Part shown: positions 1-8,958 of the stretch, piece by piece
How positions within the stretch are numbered: the first letter of the stretch is position 1
How the letters are laid out: every line of letters starts with the position of its first letter
Assembly: GCA_910586585.1 (NCBI GenBank)
Contig: CAJUKA010000015.1
Coordinates: forward strand, 10,536 to 74,535
Origin: an uncultured Lachnospiraceae bacterium
GTDB lineage: Bacteria > Bacillota > Clostridia > Lachnospirales > Lachnospiraceae
Direction: 5' to 3'
Length of the DNA: 64,000 bases
The notes under the pieces: generated by a model
Told to the model about the DNA's origin: nothing
The model's input: the letters and a program-made list of their open reading frames with translations, nothing else
Databases searched by the model: none
Made by a program: the position numbers and the translations under genes

Positions 1-21
1 ATAAATTTTCTGACAAAAGAC

Positions 22-48
22 TAAAGTGTATGAAAATTTAGCCGATAT
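22..48 (+). promoter_or_regulatory. SigD (sigma-28) promoter of first flagellin
   Basis: TAAA at 22-25, a 15-base spacer, then GCCGATAT at 41-48. This is an exact match to the Firmicute flagellar sigma factor consensus. It implies transcription from about position 55 and a leader of about 330 bases before the flagellin start at 387, much longer than the leaders of the other flagellin genes here. Confidence 0.85.
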
Positions 49-226
49 ATAGTGTGTAAAGCAAAAGTTACATAAACATCAAAGATAAAAAGTTGATGTA
101 AAAGGTTGCATATAATTATAGATAATAAAATAAGGAGTGATGATTACTTACTTGTGTTTGGTTAAATAACATTTGTTAATAACTCTGTATGCAGACATGA
201 GTATCATGTGGGCTGCGGATTATTAA

Positions 227-380
227 ACCGGGGAGATATAAGAGTGGATGCCGAAAAATGGAATCTTTAATTTCCGGTCATAGATGAAAAAAATTGAATA
301 TAGAAATAGAAGATGTTAAGGGTGACGAAAGGATTCGTCGAGAACTATGACACTGTCATAGTCAGCCAACACAAGGAGGT
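227..380 (+). promoter_or_regulatory. Structured flagellin leader with possible CsrA sites
   Basis: The long 5' leader carries a possible long-range pair ACCGG (227-231)/CCGGT (274-278) and two tandem hairpins just before the gene. The first pairs 324-328 with 335-339 and shows AAGGAT in its loop. The second is a perfect 8-bp stem, 344-351 with 355-362. The ribosome site at about 370-380 reads ACACAAGGAGGT. A GGA in a hairpin loop plus a second GGA in the Shine-Dalgarno is the arrangement CsrA uses on Bacillus subtilis hag. CsrA control is inferred; no csrA or fliW gene is in the window. Very short start-stop reading frames occur near 140 and 244 but are not supported as genes. I recognise no riboswitch class. 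Confidence 0.45.
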
Positions 381-386
381 AATTTT

Positions 387-1775
387 ATGGTAGTACAGCA
401 CAATCTTACAGCAATGAACTCAAACAGAATGTTAGGAATCACAACAGGAAGTTTAGCAAAATCAGCAGAAAAACTGTCTTCAGGATATAAGGTAAACCGC
501 GCAGCAGATGATGCAGCAGGACTTGCAATTTCAGAAAAGATGAGAAAGCAGATTAGAGGTCTTACACAGGCTTCAACCAACGCAGAAGATGGTATTAGCG
601 CAGTACAGACGGCTGAGGGTGCATTGACTGAAGTTCATGATATGTTACAACGTATGAATGAGTTGGCAGTAAAAGCTGCAAACGGCACAATGTCTCTTTC
701 TGACAGGCAGACAATACAAGATGAAGTGACACAGCTTCTCACAGAAGTTGACCGTGTAGCAGAAACTACAAAATTCAACGAAATTTATCTGTTAAAAGGT
801 GACGCAGACAGAGTAAAGAAGTATTTGAATGCGAAAGATGCCGGAATTGAGGGAGCGCTTCTTGAAGGTGCAACAACAGCTACATTTAATTTAGCAGAAC
901 TTAAAATTGGCGATACCATCACAATCGGAGGCAAACAGTACACAATTGGTACAACAGATGCTGCACAAGTGCAGGCATCTATCGCAAGTGCGCAAGCAGG
1001 TGAACTGGTTACGATAGATGGTATACAGTATACAGTTGCAAACGAAGATGGAAGTGATGTGAATGTCGATAAGAATGTTCTTTCGATTGAATCCATCACA
1101 GCCAGAATTTCCCAGGGAAGCAGTGCGCTTTACAATGGCAATACCTATCATGTTATGACAGATAATGATGATATCGTAGGAGTAGATGATGCGGATGCAT
1201 CCGTTATTACTACAACTGTTGCATACAAAAAAGTAGCGCAGGAATTAAGGCTTGCAAACAATATTGGAGTGGATTCGGATACACAGGCAACTGTGACATA
1301 TTCGAATACAATAAAGAATGGCGTTATGTCCTATAGCATTGGAAAAGGACAGAGAGAACAGCAAGAGACACTTCACTTCAGTTTACATGTAGGCGCTGAC
1401 GCTGATATGAATAATAAGATTATCGTTTCGCTTGACGCATTGGATACCAGGGGATTAGGCATCCGTGGTCTAAATGTAAAGGATGACTCAGGTGCGGCTG
1501 CTACATATGCGATTGACGCAATCGCAGAAGCTATTTCGCACGTTTCTGCACAGAGATCGTCACTTGGAGCAATCCAGAACAGATTAGAGCATACCATTAA
1601 AAACCTTGATAACATTGTTGAGAATACTACAGCGGCTGAAAGCCAGATTCGTGATACGGATATGGCAACAGAGATGGTTAAGTACTCAAATAACAATATT
1701 CTTGCACAGGCAGGTCAGTCTATGCTTGCACAGGCTAATCAAGCTAACCAGGGCGTATTGTCATTACTTGGCTAA
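387..1775 (+). CDS. fliC: Flagellin
   Basis: Filament subunit exported by the flagellar type III system and polymerised under the FliD cap. The 462-residue product has the complete N-terminal D0/D1 block (residues 1 to about 145, beginning MVVQHN and containing EKLSSGYKVNRAADDAAGL) and C-terminal D1/D0 block (about 330-462, ending in the SMLAQANQ region). A variable surface-exposed domain of about 185 residues lies between them. The start follows AAGGAGG at 374-380. An intact SigD promoter lies upstream and a strong terminator follows, so it is a monocistronic, probably highly expressed unit. It is the smallest of the four complete flagellins here and sits next to flaG-fliD-fliS, which suggests it may be the main filament protein; that ranking is inferred. 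Confidence 0.95.
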   Translation: MVVQHNLTAMNSNRMLGITTGSLAKSAEKLSSGYKVNRAADDAAGLAISEKMRKQIRGLTQASTNAEDGISAVQTAEGALTEVHDMLQRMNELAVKAANGTMSLSDRQTIQDEVTQLLTEVDRVAETTKFNEIYLLKGDADRVKKYLNAKDAGIEGALLEGATTATFNLAELKIGDTITIGGKQYTIGTTDAAQVQASIASAQAGELVTIDGIQYTVANEDGSDVNVDKNVLSIESITARISQGSSALYNGNTYHVMTDNDDIVGVDDADASVITTTVAYKKVAQELRLANNIGVDSDTQATVTYSNTIKNGVMSYSIGKGQREQQETLHFSLHVGADADMNNKIIVSLDALDTRGLGIRGLNVKDDSGAAATYAIDAIAEAISHVSAQRSSLGAIQNRLEHTIKNLDNIVENTTAAESQIRDTDMATEMVKYSNNNILAQAGQSMLAQANQANQGVLSLLG

Positions 1776-1818
1776 ATTAAAAAGCTGCTGTAGAGTGATT
1801 TCATTCATATCTACCATG

Positions 1819-1854
1819 AAAAACGGACTGCTGAAAAAACGGCAGTCCGTTTTT
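1819..1854 (+). terminator. Rho-independent terminator after flagellin 1
   Basis: A 13-bp perfect stem pairs 1819-1831 with 1842-1854. The right arm ends in a run of five T. It insulates the flagellin gene from flaG. Confidence 0.9.
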
Positions 1855-1879
1855 GCGTATAAAGTATTTTTTAGGATGC

Positions 1880-1906
1880 AAAACAGAATTTGCCGGCAGC
1901 CGAAAA
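1880..1906 (+). promoter_or_regulatory. Possible SigD promoter of flaG-fliD-fliS
   Basis: AAAA at 1880-1883, a 15-base spacer and GCCGAAAA at 1899-1906 resemble the SigD consensus, with changes in both boxes. It lies between the terminator at 1819-1854 and the flaG start at 2050, where a promoter is expected. Weak match. Confidence 0.35.
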
Positions 1907-2049
1907 TATTCAAAATAATGAGCGAGGGTATTAATTTTTTGGCGCTGTATGACGATATAATAGATGAACTGAACATCTATGCGGAAAGTGGATTTCGCGT
2001 AGTAAATAACATAGAAAAACAGCACATGCGCGACATGGAGGTGATATGC

Positions 2050-2493
2050 ATGTATGTAGAATCTTTGAAAGGTATCAATACTCAGACAACAACTAAGACA
2101 GCAGTACCAAAGTCCACAGAAAAAAGCAAAAAGGCAGAGTCTGCAAAAACAGAATCCAAAAAAACGGAATCCATAGATGAGCTAGGGAAACAGGTACAAA
2201 TTGCAGAAGCAGATGAAGCGGTAACGCTGTCGATTATGGCTGATGAACAGTTAGTTGATGATCAGAAAAATGTCAATTTGGACAGACTGAAAAAGATTAT
2301 GGAGCAGGTGACAGCAGCATTGCCCCATTCAGAAGCAAAGTTTGGCATTCATGAAAAGACGAACCGTATCACCATTAAGCTAGTAGACAGGGATACCCAT
2401 GAAGTCATCAAAGAAATTCCGCCAGAGAAAAGCTTGGATTTGTTAGCAAAACGAATGGAACTTGCAGGAGTGATGGTAGACGAGAAGCTGTAA
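2050..2493 (+). CDS. flaG: FlaG-family flagellar protein
   Basis: FlaG proteins influence filament length and are commonly encoded beside fliD. The 147-residue product has a lysine, serine and threonine-rich N-terminal half and the conserved C-terminal FlaG segment (about residues 75-147: LDRLKKIMEQV, FGIHEKTNRITIKLVD, EVIKEIPPEKSLDL). The start at 2050 is chosen because GGAGGTGAT at 2037-2045 precedes it. A longer in-frame reading back to about 1606 would run through the end of flagellin 1 and its terminator, so it is not credible. It is followed at 40 bases by fliD and probably cotranscribed. Confidence 0.9.
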   Translation: MYVESLKGINTQTTTKTAVPKSTEKSKKAESAKTESKKTESIDELGKQVQIAEADEAVTLSIMADEQLVDDQKNVNLDRLKKIMEQVTAALPHSEAKFGIHEKTNRITIKLVDRDTHEVIKEIPPEKSLDLLAKRMELAGVMVDEKL

Positions 2494-2532
2494 AAGTGAT
2501 GTTGCGATGTATTATATATGGAGGGATGAAAT

Positions 2533-4827
2533 ATGTCAGATTTATTGAGAATGACAGGAATGTATTCTGGTATGGATACAGAAGCTATAATCCAGTCATT
2601 GGTAAGTACTAAAAGACAAAAAGTGACAACCTTAAAAAATGATCAGAAAAAGCTGGAGTGGAAACAGAATATATGGCAGGATTTGAACTCAAAATTGTAC
2701 GGATTGTACAGCAAAACGCTGTCAAATCTGCGTTTTTCGAGTGCCTTTGCAAAAAAGAAAACAAAGGTGTCTGATCCGACCAAAGCTACGATTATAGCAA
2801 GCGATGGCGCGGTAAACGGATCACAAACCCTGAAAGTGAATCAGCTTGCAAAGTCTGGATATCTGACCGGCGCGGCGATTTCCAAGGTGACCACAGGCCC
2901 GGTAAAGAGTAATTGGGATGAAAACACAAAACTTTCCGATATGAATGCTGACCTGGTAGGCAGCAAGCTTGAGATAAAAACAGAAAAGGCAGACGGAACA
3001 TCAGCTACAACTCAGATTCAGGTCACTGCAAATATGACCATCCAAAATTTTATGGACGCAGTAAAAACTCAGACTGGCGTTGAGATGACGTTTGATAAGG
3101 ATGCGCAGAAGATGACAGTTGCTCCAGGGAGTGGCAATACATCGGTAGAACTTGCAGGTACCAGCGACAGTAACGCCAGTATTCTTCAATCGTTTGGATT
3201 GGCTGATTACTCACGTGAGCCAATAACCACTACGGTAACTGGTGAAGAGATGAAGACAACTGGGAAAATTTATGGTGCCGCCAATAACTGGAACGGAACC
3301 CAGACCAGATTATCTGATATTAATAAAGAACTTGTAGGCGAGACGCTTTCCTTTAAGCTTAGCAACGGAAAAACAGCAGACATAGCAATTACAAAAACAA
3401 CCACGTTAAGTGATATTATAAAAGAAGCGAAGAAAATAGGCGTCGATATGGAATTTGACGCAAATTCACAGCAGCTTACAGTCAATTCAGGAAACGAGTC
3501 TCTTGAGCTTTCTACAAAAGGCGGTTCTACAAGTATCCTGCAGGCACTTGGATTGGATAAATATTCTGACGGCGCTCAAAAAGGCGAAGTAGTCGGAAAT
3601 GTGATAAAGCTTGAAAACCCGGATAAAAATGCAGATGGGTTCGAAAATGATTCTTATGTCAAGGATATTGACAATGATCTGATAGGCAAGAAAATCACAC
3701 TGACAGTGGGTAAGGGACTGAATGCGAAGACTACCCAGATTGAGATTACTGGTGATATGAAAATTTCTGATTTGACGAGACAGTTAAGAGAAGGTGGTGT
3801 CAATGCTTCTTTTGACGAGACAAACCAGAGACTTTTCATCAGTTCTACAGGAACAGGTACAGAAAAGGGATTTAGTATTACCGGAAATGATGAAGCATTA
3901 AAATCATTGGGAATTTATGTAGATCCTAGTGCAAAGCCAAATGAAGATGGTATCATTTCTACAGATTATCATGGTTCACAGACAACGATGATTGTTGCAC
4001 AAGATGCGGAAATAGAATTAAATGGTGCAAAATTTACTTCTAGTTCCAATACATTTAATGTAAATGGTCTTGCTATCACAGCAAATGCAAAGACAAATGC
4101 CGACGAACCTGTTACGATCACAACAGAGACAGACTATGATGGAATATACGAAATGATGAAAGATTTTATCACAGAGTATAATGAAATCATGAATGAGATG
4201 AACAAGCTTTATGGCGCAGATTCCGCACGTAAATATGATATGCTTTCAGATGAGCAGAAAGAAAGTATGTCTGAGGAAGAAGTAGAGAAATGGGAAGATA
4301 CGATTAAAGGTTCCTTGTTAAGACGTGACAGTACACTTTATTCTATTATGAATAGTATGAAGGAGGCTGTCAATGGAAAGTATACAGTCAATGGAAAGGA
4401 GATGTACCTGAAGGATTTGGGTATTGGTACACTCAGCTATTTCCAGTCTACAAAGGAGAATAGATATTCGCTTCATATTGATGGCGATCCAGATGATGAA
4501 GCGACAGCAACCGAAAAAGATCGTCTGAAAGAAGCACTTGCAGCAGATCCCGAACAGGTCATTGGACTATTCACACAGATGGCAAAGAAGATGTATGATT
4601 CACTGCATGAGTCAATGGGATCGACAGAGTACAGCAGCATCTACAAGGTATATGAAGATAAGCGTATGAAGATAGATTATGATTCTTATACGCAGAAAAT
4701 TAAAGATGCAGAGAAAGAATTGAGTGATTACGAGGACAAATGGTACAAGAAGTTCTCAGCAATGGAAGTTGCACTATCAAAGCTTCAGAGCAATCAAAGT
4801 ACAATTAGTAGTATGCTGGGTATGTAA
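2533..4827 (+). CDS. fliD: Flagellar filament cap protein FliD
   Basis: FliD forms the distal cap that folds and inserts exported flagellin. The 764-residue product begins LLRMTGMYSGMDTEAIIQSLV, the conserved FliD_N helix, and ends with the FliD_C region (about 545-764: YEMMKDFITEYNEIMNEMN; the final coiled coil KIKDAEKELSDYEDKW; the terminus SSMLGM). The middle (about 100-500) contains three repeated blocks sharing 'L.DIN.DLVG..L.I', each followed by 'TTLSDI...' and 'F D....L.V'. Together these look like three tandem surface repeats, which explains a length above the usual 450-650 residues. Between flaG and fliS. Confidence 0.95.
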   Translation: MSDLLRMTGMYSGMDTEAIIQSLVSTKRQKVTTLKNDQKKLEWKQNIWQDLNSKLYGLYSKTLSNLRFSSAFAKKKTKVSDPTKATIIASDGAVNGSQTLKVNQLAKSGYLTGAAISKVTTGPVKSNWDENTKLSDMNADLVGSKLEIKTEKADGTSATTQIQVTANMTIQNFMDAVKTQTGVEMTFDKDAQKMTVAPGSGNTSVELAGTSDSNASILQSFGLADYSREPITTTVTGEEMKTTGKIYGAANNWNGTQTRLSDINKELVGETLSFKLSNGKTADIAITKTTTLSDIIKEAKKIGVDMEFDANSQQLTVNSGNESLELSTKGGSTSILQALGLDKYSDGAQKGEVVGNVIKLENPDKNADGFENDSYVKDIDNDLIGKKITLTVGKGLNAKTTQIEITGDMKISDLTRQLREGGVNASFDETNQRLFISSTGTGTEKGFSITGNDEALKSLGIYVDPSAKPNEDGIISTDYHGSQTTMIVAQDAEIELNGAKFTSSSNTFNVNGLAITANAKTNADEPVTITTETDYDGIYEMMKDFITEYNEIMNEMNKLYGADSARKYDMLSDEQKESMSEEEVEKWEDTIKGSLLRRDSTLYSIMNSMKEAVNGKYTVNGKEMYLKDLGIGTLSYFQSTKENRYSLHIDGDPDDEATATEKDRLKEALAADPEQVIGLFTQMAKKMYDSLHESMGSTEYSSIYKVYEDKRMKIDYDSYTQKIKDAEKELSDYEDKWYKKFSAMEVALSKLQSNQSTISSMLGM

Positions 4828-4902
4828 TACGTAGAACATTCAGGTTGTAAGGAACTGTAAAATGATTATAGGACCTGTGGTATTTTAGAAAGAGGGAATT
4901 GC

Positions 4903-5370
4903 ATGCTGAAACAGAATGGATATGCACAGTATCAGAATAGTAAGATATTGACGGCTTCGCCTGCAGAGTTGACGCTAATGCTGTATGATGGAGCAATAAA
5001 GTTCGGAAATATTGCCATAATAGCGATAGAAAACAATGATCCTGCAAAGGCACATGAAAATATCGTGAAGGTAGAGAAGATTGTGCAGAATTTCAGGGAT
5101 ACACTTGACAAAAAATATCCTGTATGGCAGGATTTTGATAATGTATATGTATATCTGCTGAGGCGCTGTCATGAGGCAAATGTTTCAAAAGACGCGGCAA
5201 TCATGGAAGAGATTTTAACACATCTGCGTTCCATGAGAGATAACTGGAAAGAAGTTATGAAGAAAGCAGGAACAGACAGTTCCAATGCCGCAGCGCAGGC
5301 AAGAGTAGCAGGCGGACAGAGAAATTCTGTTGGATATAAGCCTACAATGGGAGCTATGAAACGCGCATAA
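4903..5370 (+). CDS. fliS: Flagellin export chaperone FliS
   Basis: FliS binds the C-terminal D0 helix of flagellin and prevents premature polymerisation. The 155-residue protein starts with a hydrophilic segment followed by YAQYQNSKILTASPAELTLMLYDGAIKF, the canonical FliS signature. The remaining helices fit the four-helix bundle, and a basic 35-residue tail follows. A Shine-Dalgarno AGAGGGA lies at 4890-4897. It is 75 bases after fliD and probably in the same transcript. Confidence 0.95.
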   Translation: MLKQNGYAQYQNSKILTASPAELTLMLYDGAIKFGNIAIIAIENNDPAKAHENIVKVEKIVQNFRDTLDKKYPVWQDFDNVYVYLLRRCHEANVSKDAAIMEEILTHLRSMRDNWKEVMKKAGTDSSNAAAQARVAGGQRNSVGYKPTMGAMKRA

Positions 5371-5382
5371 AATGAATTTGTA

Positions 5383-5417
5383 TCTGGTACAATAAGCTTA
5401 AGCTTCTTTGTACCAGA
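5383..5417 (+). other. Intergenic hairpin
   Basis: TCTGGTAC at 5383-5390 pairs with GTACCAGA at 5410-5417, with a partly self-complementary AAGCTTAAGCTT loop. No T-run follows, so it may be a processing or stability element rather than a terminator. Confidence 0.4.
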
Positions 5418-5484
5418 GTTAACATCATTGCGCTGCCGCTTTTCTGAATCAGATCACGCAGCAGCATAAGGGGGAAAAGCGGGA

Positions 5485-5961
5485 ATGACTCAAAGTTATT
5501 TACAGATTATGATTGAGTGCCTTGAAAAGAAACTAGAAGTTCTTGACAAGGTATCCGAACTTGATAAGAAACAGCTCAAGATTGCTCTTGCTCAGCCGAT
5601 GGATTTGGAAGCGTTTGACCAGACCATGGACGAAAAAGGAGAACTGATTGAAGAACTTAACAAACTGGATGAAGGTTTTTCCGAGACTTATGAGCGGGTA
5701 CGTGATGAAGTTCAGGCAGAACCTGAGAAATACCGGGATGTAGTGAAAAGATTGCAGGATTTGGTAAGAGAAGCTGTAGATAAGGGAGTATCTATAGAGG
5801 CTCAAGAAAAACGGAACAAAGCAGCGATGGAAGCGGCAATTGGAATGAAACGCAGGGAGATAAATGAGAAGAAGGTAACTGCGAGTGCTGCGAGCCGTTA
5901 TTACAAAATTACCAGTAGAATTAATAATATTGATCCGCAATTGATGGATAAGAAAAAGTAA
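5485..5961 (+). CDS. FlgN/FliT-like flagellar export chaperone (putative)
   Basis: The 158-residue protein is almost entirely charged helix (LECLEKKLEVLDKVSELDKKQ; FDQTMDEKGELIEELNKLDEGF; a basic C-terminus with ASAASRYYKITSRIN). That composition, the MDEKGELIEEL motif and the position right after fliS fit the FlgN/FliT class, which holds hook-associated proteins or FliD for export. The motif-level match is modest, so the exact partner is not assigned. A G-rich ribosome site lies at 5470-5483. A strong terminator ends the flaG-fliD-fliS unit after this gene. Confidence 0.7.
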   Translation: MTQSYLQIMIECLEKKLEVLDKVSELDKKQLKIALAQPMDLEAFDQTMDEKGELIEELNKLDEGFSETYERVRDEVQAEPEKYRDVVKRLQDLVREAVDKGVSIEAQEKRNKAAMEAAIGMKRREINEKKVTASAASRYYKITSRINNIDPQLMDKKK

Positions 5962-5990
5962 GTATATAAAATAGTACGTGTCATGGAAGG

Positions 5991-6027
5991 CGCGCAGGCT
6001 ATCGTAATAATTAGCCTGCGCGTTTTT
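5991..6027 (+). terminator. Rho-independent terminator of the flaG-fliD-fliS unit
   Basis: An 11-bp GC-rich perfect stem pairs 5991-6001 with 6012-6022, followed by TTTTT. Confidence 0.9.
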
Positions 6028-6036
6028 ATGCGCAGC

Positions 6037-6064
6037 GAGCAGGGAATAACTTCCCTACTCGATT
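6037..6064. repeat. Short palindromic repeat, copy 1
   Basis: GAGCAGGGAA ... TTCCCTACTC followed by GATT. The same near-palindrome recurs at 9526-9558 and 36554-36584, with a looser relative at 16114-16143. All are intergenic. Confidence 0.6.
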
Positions 6065-6123
6065 GCACACGGACGCGAAGAGGAACTATGCAGCCTTATG
6101 CAGAGGATTGAGAAGGAGAAGAT

Positions 6124-7194
6124 ATGTCAAAGGTACCTATATCGGTATGCATCATAGCCAAAAATGAAGAGAGATTTATAGAAGATTGTCTGAAGCGTCT
6201 GAAGCCATTTGGTATGGAGGTTATTGTAACAGATACCGGCTCTACAGATCGCACAAAGGAAATTGCACAAAAGTATGCGGATAAAGTGGTAGATTTTGAA
6301 TGGATAAAAGATTTTAGTGCCGCCAGAAATTATTGTGCTTCTTTTGCGAAAAATAATTGGATTCTTGCGCTTGATTGTGATGAATTTGTCAATTCAATCG
6401 ATATCAGAATCCTTCGGATGCTGATGCAGAAATATCCGAAGAGAACAGGAGTTCTTAGACTGAAAAATCTTACGCGCGGTGAAAATGGTGAAATGGGATA
6501 TCGAAACGATGATATTACCAGATTGTACAATAAGAATTTTTATACCTTTGACTATGCGATACATGAACAGATATGCCCCAAAGATATTTCAAAGCGTAAT
6601 GAGCCTATGGATGCCTTTTTGCTTCCAATGGATGTAGTGCATCATGGGTATGCACTTGATGATGAGTCGATGAAAAAAAAGCAATTGCGGAATCTGGAAT
6701 TGTTGTATCAGGAACTTGAAAGCACGCCTGACAAGGGATATGTATATTTTCAAATTGGACAGTCTCAGTTTATGCTGGAGGGTGTGCATGAAGCAATTGA
6801 GGCTTATGAGAAGGGCCTTGAATTTGTGACAGATACAGGGAAATACTATGTGCCGGAGCTGATTATGGCGCTTGCCAAAACATATGTGGCAGCAGATAGA
6901 GTACAGGAAGCAATGGCATTGATGGATCGGTATGCGCCTCAGATTCAAACTGCAAAATATGTATTTACACATGCCAATGTATTGTGGGAAGCAGATCAGA
7001 TCCTGCAGGCATTGGGAAATTATATCAAAGCGACAGCGATGCCAGACGCGAAAGATCTTGGAGGAGAATTAACGGTTTGTTATGGGCGTATTATCCAGAT
7101 TTATGAAGCATTTGGGGAGAAGGAAATGGCAGAAAATTTTCATCAAAGATTTTTAGCCAGCAATGCGGACAAAGAGAAAGTCATAAAAGGATAA
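6124..7194 (+). CDS. Family 2 glycosyltransferase with TPR-like tail, probable flagellin modification
   Basis: The 356-residue protein has an N-terminal GT-A domain (MSKVPISVCIIAKNEE, VTDTGSTDRT, DFSAARNYCA, LDCDEFV; the DCDE is the metal and nucleotide-sugar DxD-type motif). A C-terminal half (about 210-350) of helical repeats (YFQIGQSQFMLEGVHEAIEAYEKGLEF) looks like TPRs. Family 2 transferases with TPRs next to flagellin genes glycosylate flagellin Ser/Thr in Clostridia. Two close paralogues of almost the same length lie at 16329 and 17434. AAGGAGA at 6112-6118 fixes the start. The acceptor and sugar are inferred from context only. Confidence 0.85.
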   Translation: MSKVPISVCIIAKNEERFIEDCLKRLKPFGMEVIVTDTGSTDRTKEIAQKYADKVVDFEWIKDFSAARNYCASFAKNNWILALDCDEFVNSIDIRILRMLMQKYPKRTGVLRLKNLTRGENGEMGYRNDDITRLYNKNFYTFDYAIHEQICPKDISKRNEPMDAFLLPMDVVHHGYALDDESMKKKQLRNLELLYQELESTPDKGYVYFQIGQSQFMLEGVHEAIEAYEKGLEFVTDTGKYYVPELIMALAKTYVAADRVQEAMALMDRYAPQIQTAKYVFTHANVLWEADQILQALGNYIKATAMPDAKDLGGELTVCYGRIIQIYEAFGEKEMAENFHQRFLASNADKEKVIKG

Positions 7195-7215
7195 AGCTTT
7201 TTCTGATGGCATTGT

Positions 7216-8703
7216 ATGGCATGGAAGCTTGCGAAGCAGTATGATCAGTTAAAGCAGATTCTCAAAAATGAGATCGTACCAAACGCAGTACTTTCTATTA
7301 TAGATGCATATGCTCCAGCATATGACTTCTTGAAGGATTCTAGTATTGGAATGGGCTTGATGATTGGAGAAAATGGCGCAATTGCACCAGGAACACTTGC
7401 ATATGTAGGGATTGGCTATTCTTATAATCCTGGAAATAATGAGGTCGTTCCTAACATGTTGACATACCAGCTTGGTGTAAATGTAGACGCATTGCAGTTT
7501 CAGGCTGATGGCTCTTTGACAGAGAAATCCAGAAATGAGCTGGAAGTAACAATCGTACATGAAATGATGCATGGATTTATGGATGAAGCGCTTACAAACG
7601 GTATGACAGGAACAGTCAATGGAGTTCTTGAGAATGATAGATTTCCGAAATGGTTTATCGAAGGTATGGCTCAGACAGCAGCAGGCGGATATTATGATGG
7701 AAATGACTGGGTAAATGGCGGACTTGGAATCAACACAAACGCTACAGATGCACAGATAAAAAATCAATTGACAGCTTTTCCAATTGGCGATTCAGATGAC
7801 AGAGCAAATTATGGTACAGGATATCTTGCAAGTATGTATCTTGGATATCTTGCAGGCGGCAGCAAATTGAATGCAGGAGCAATCAAGAACGGTCTGGGAA
7901 CAATTCTTGCAGATCTCAGAGGCGGCAAAAGTCTTCAGGATGTTATAAATGGTTTGACAGGAAAGGCATCTATCGCTGATTTTGAAGCAGATTTTGCACA
8001 GAACAATGCAGTAATTGATTTTGTAAAAAGTCTGACAAAGCTTGTAGGAAATGGTACTGGCGGCGTGGTAGGAAATCTTGTAAAGAATGATGATATTCTT
8101 CCAAATACTGCAAAGCCAAATGTTTCATTATTTCAGCTTAATACAACAAAAGATACTGTTGCAAATAAATATCCAGCAGAGTATGATGTGTTTTCAGGTG
8201 GTTCTGCAACAAATGCAGGGAAACCAGGAAGCATGACGGTTGTAGGCGGAACAAAGCCTTGGAATATCGGTCATAAGATCGCAGCAAATAAGCGTGCAAC
8301 AGGTTTTGGTACAGCATTGCATATCGGTTCTGATGCAGATATGACAAATAAATTGCTTGTTTACATTGACGCTATGGATGCAGAGAGCCTTGGTGTTTCA
8401 AAAGTTGATGTTCGTACAGAAGATCTGGCAACTATCTCAATAGAGCGCGTATCGCTTGCTATTGCGCAGGTGTCATCACAGCGTTCAGAGCTTGGTGCAT
8501 ATCAGAATCGCTTAGAGCATACAATCAAAAATCTGGACAATGTAGTAGAAAATACAACTGCATCTGAGAGCCAGATCCGTGATACCGATATGGCAAAAGA
8601 AATGGTAGCTTATTCAAATGTAAGTATTTTGCAGCAGGCAGGTCAGTCAATGCTTGCACAGACAAATCAAAGCAACCAAGGAGTGCTTTCACTGATTGCT
8701 TAA
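7216..8703 (+). CDS. Flagellinolysin-type flagellin metallopeptidase lacking the N-terminal flagellin domain
   Basis: Flagellinolysins are flagellins carrying a zinc gluzincin domain in the variable region. Here residues 1 to about 260 are the peptidase: HEMMH at 115-119, with WFIEGMAQ placing the third zinc ligand at Glu149. Residues about 380-495 are a normal flagellin C-terminus (LEHTIKNLDNVVENTTASESQIRDTDMAKEM...). The whole N-terminal D0/D1 half, needed with the C-terminal helix to build filament, is missing. The ORF begins where the peptidase domain begins, 21 bases after a glycosyltransferase stop, with an in-frame TGA at 7204-7206 and no clear ribosome site. No promoter is visible between the two genes. 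It may be a translationally coupled protein, a silent cassette or a decaying gene. The catalytic residues are intact. Confidence 0.8.
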   Translation: MAWKLAKQYDQLKQILKNEIVPNAVLSIIDAYAPAYDFLKDSSIGMGLMIGENGAIAPGTLAYVGIGYSYNPGNNEVVPNMLTYQLGVNVDALQFQADGSLTEKSRNELEVTIVHEMMHGFMDEALTNGMTGTVNGVLENDRFPKWFIEGMAQTAAGGYYDGNDWVNGGLGINTNATDAQIKNQLTAFPIGDSDDRANYGTGYLASMYLGYLAGGSKLNAGAIKNGLGTILADLRGGKSLQDVINGLTGKASIADFEADFAQNNAVIDFVKSLTKLVGNGTGGVVGNLVKNDDILPNTAKPNVSLFQLNTTKDTVANKYPAEYDVFSGGSATNAGKPGSMTVVGGTKPWNIGHKIAANKRATGFGTALHIGSDADMTNKLLVYIDAMDAESLGVSKVDVRTEDLATISIERVSLAIAQVSSQRSELGAYQNRLEHTIKNLDNVVENTTASESQIRDTDMAKEMVAYSNVSILQQAGQSMLAQTNQSNQGVLSLIA

Positions 8704-8723
8704 GTTTACTTAATTATTGTATG

Positions 8724-8759
8724 AAACAAAAACGGATGCTTTTGCATCTGTTTTTGTTT
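8724..8759 (+). terminator. Rho-independent terminator
   Basis: A 16-bp A-rich/T-rich stem (8724-8739 with 8744-8759, one G-U pair) with a TTTT loop. It ends transcription after the flagellin-peptidase gene. Confidence 0.85.
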
Positions 8760-8889
8760 GTGCGCAGTTTAGGCAGAGGAACAGCACCGAAATACTTGCT
8801 TTGCGGAATTTGGTGTGAATTGTAACAATAGTAGGGTGTTTTGTATATGTGATTGCGGCAATATATTGAAATTATAGTATAATAGAGCG

Positions 8890-8920
8890 ATAATATTGTG
8901 TATTAACAGGACAATATTAT
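8890..8920. repeat. Perfect inverted repeat upstream of the mini-flagellin
   Basis: ATAATATTGT at 8890-8899 and ACAATATTAT at 8911-8920 form a 10-bp perfect dyad about 40 bases upstream of the -35 box at 8959. The position suits an operator or a stem; the binding factor is unknown. Nothing else recognisable is seen between the terminator and this dyad. Confidence 0.4.
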
Positions 8921-8958
8921 AAATTGCGCAAAAAACATAATAAATTTAAAATAAATGG

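Noticed and set aside
49..386. Riboswitch (for example cyclic di-GMP) in the flagellin leader
   Set aside because: No recognisable conserved core of a known class; only generic hairpins are visible.
1606..2049. In-frame extension of FlaG upstream to 1606
   Set aside because: It would read through the flagellin 1 end and its terminator. GGAGGTGAT at 2037 marks the start at 2050.
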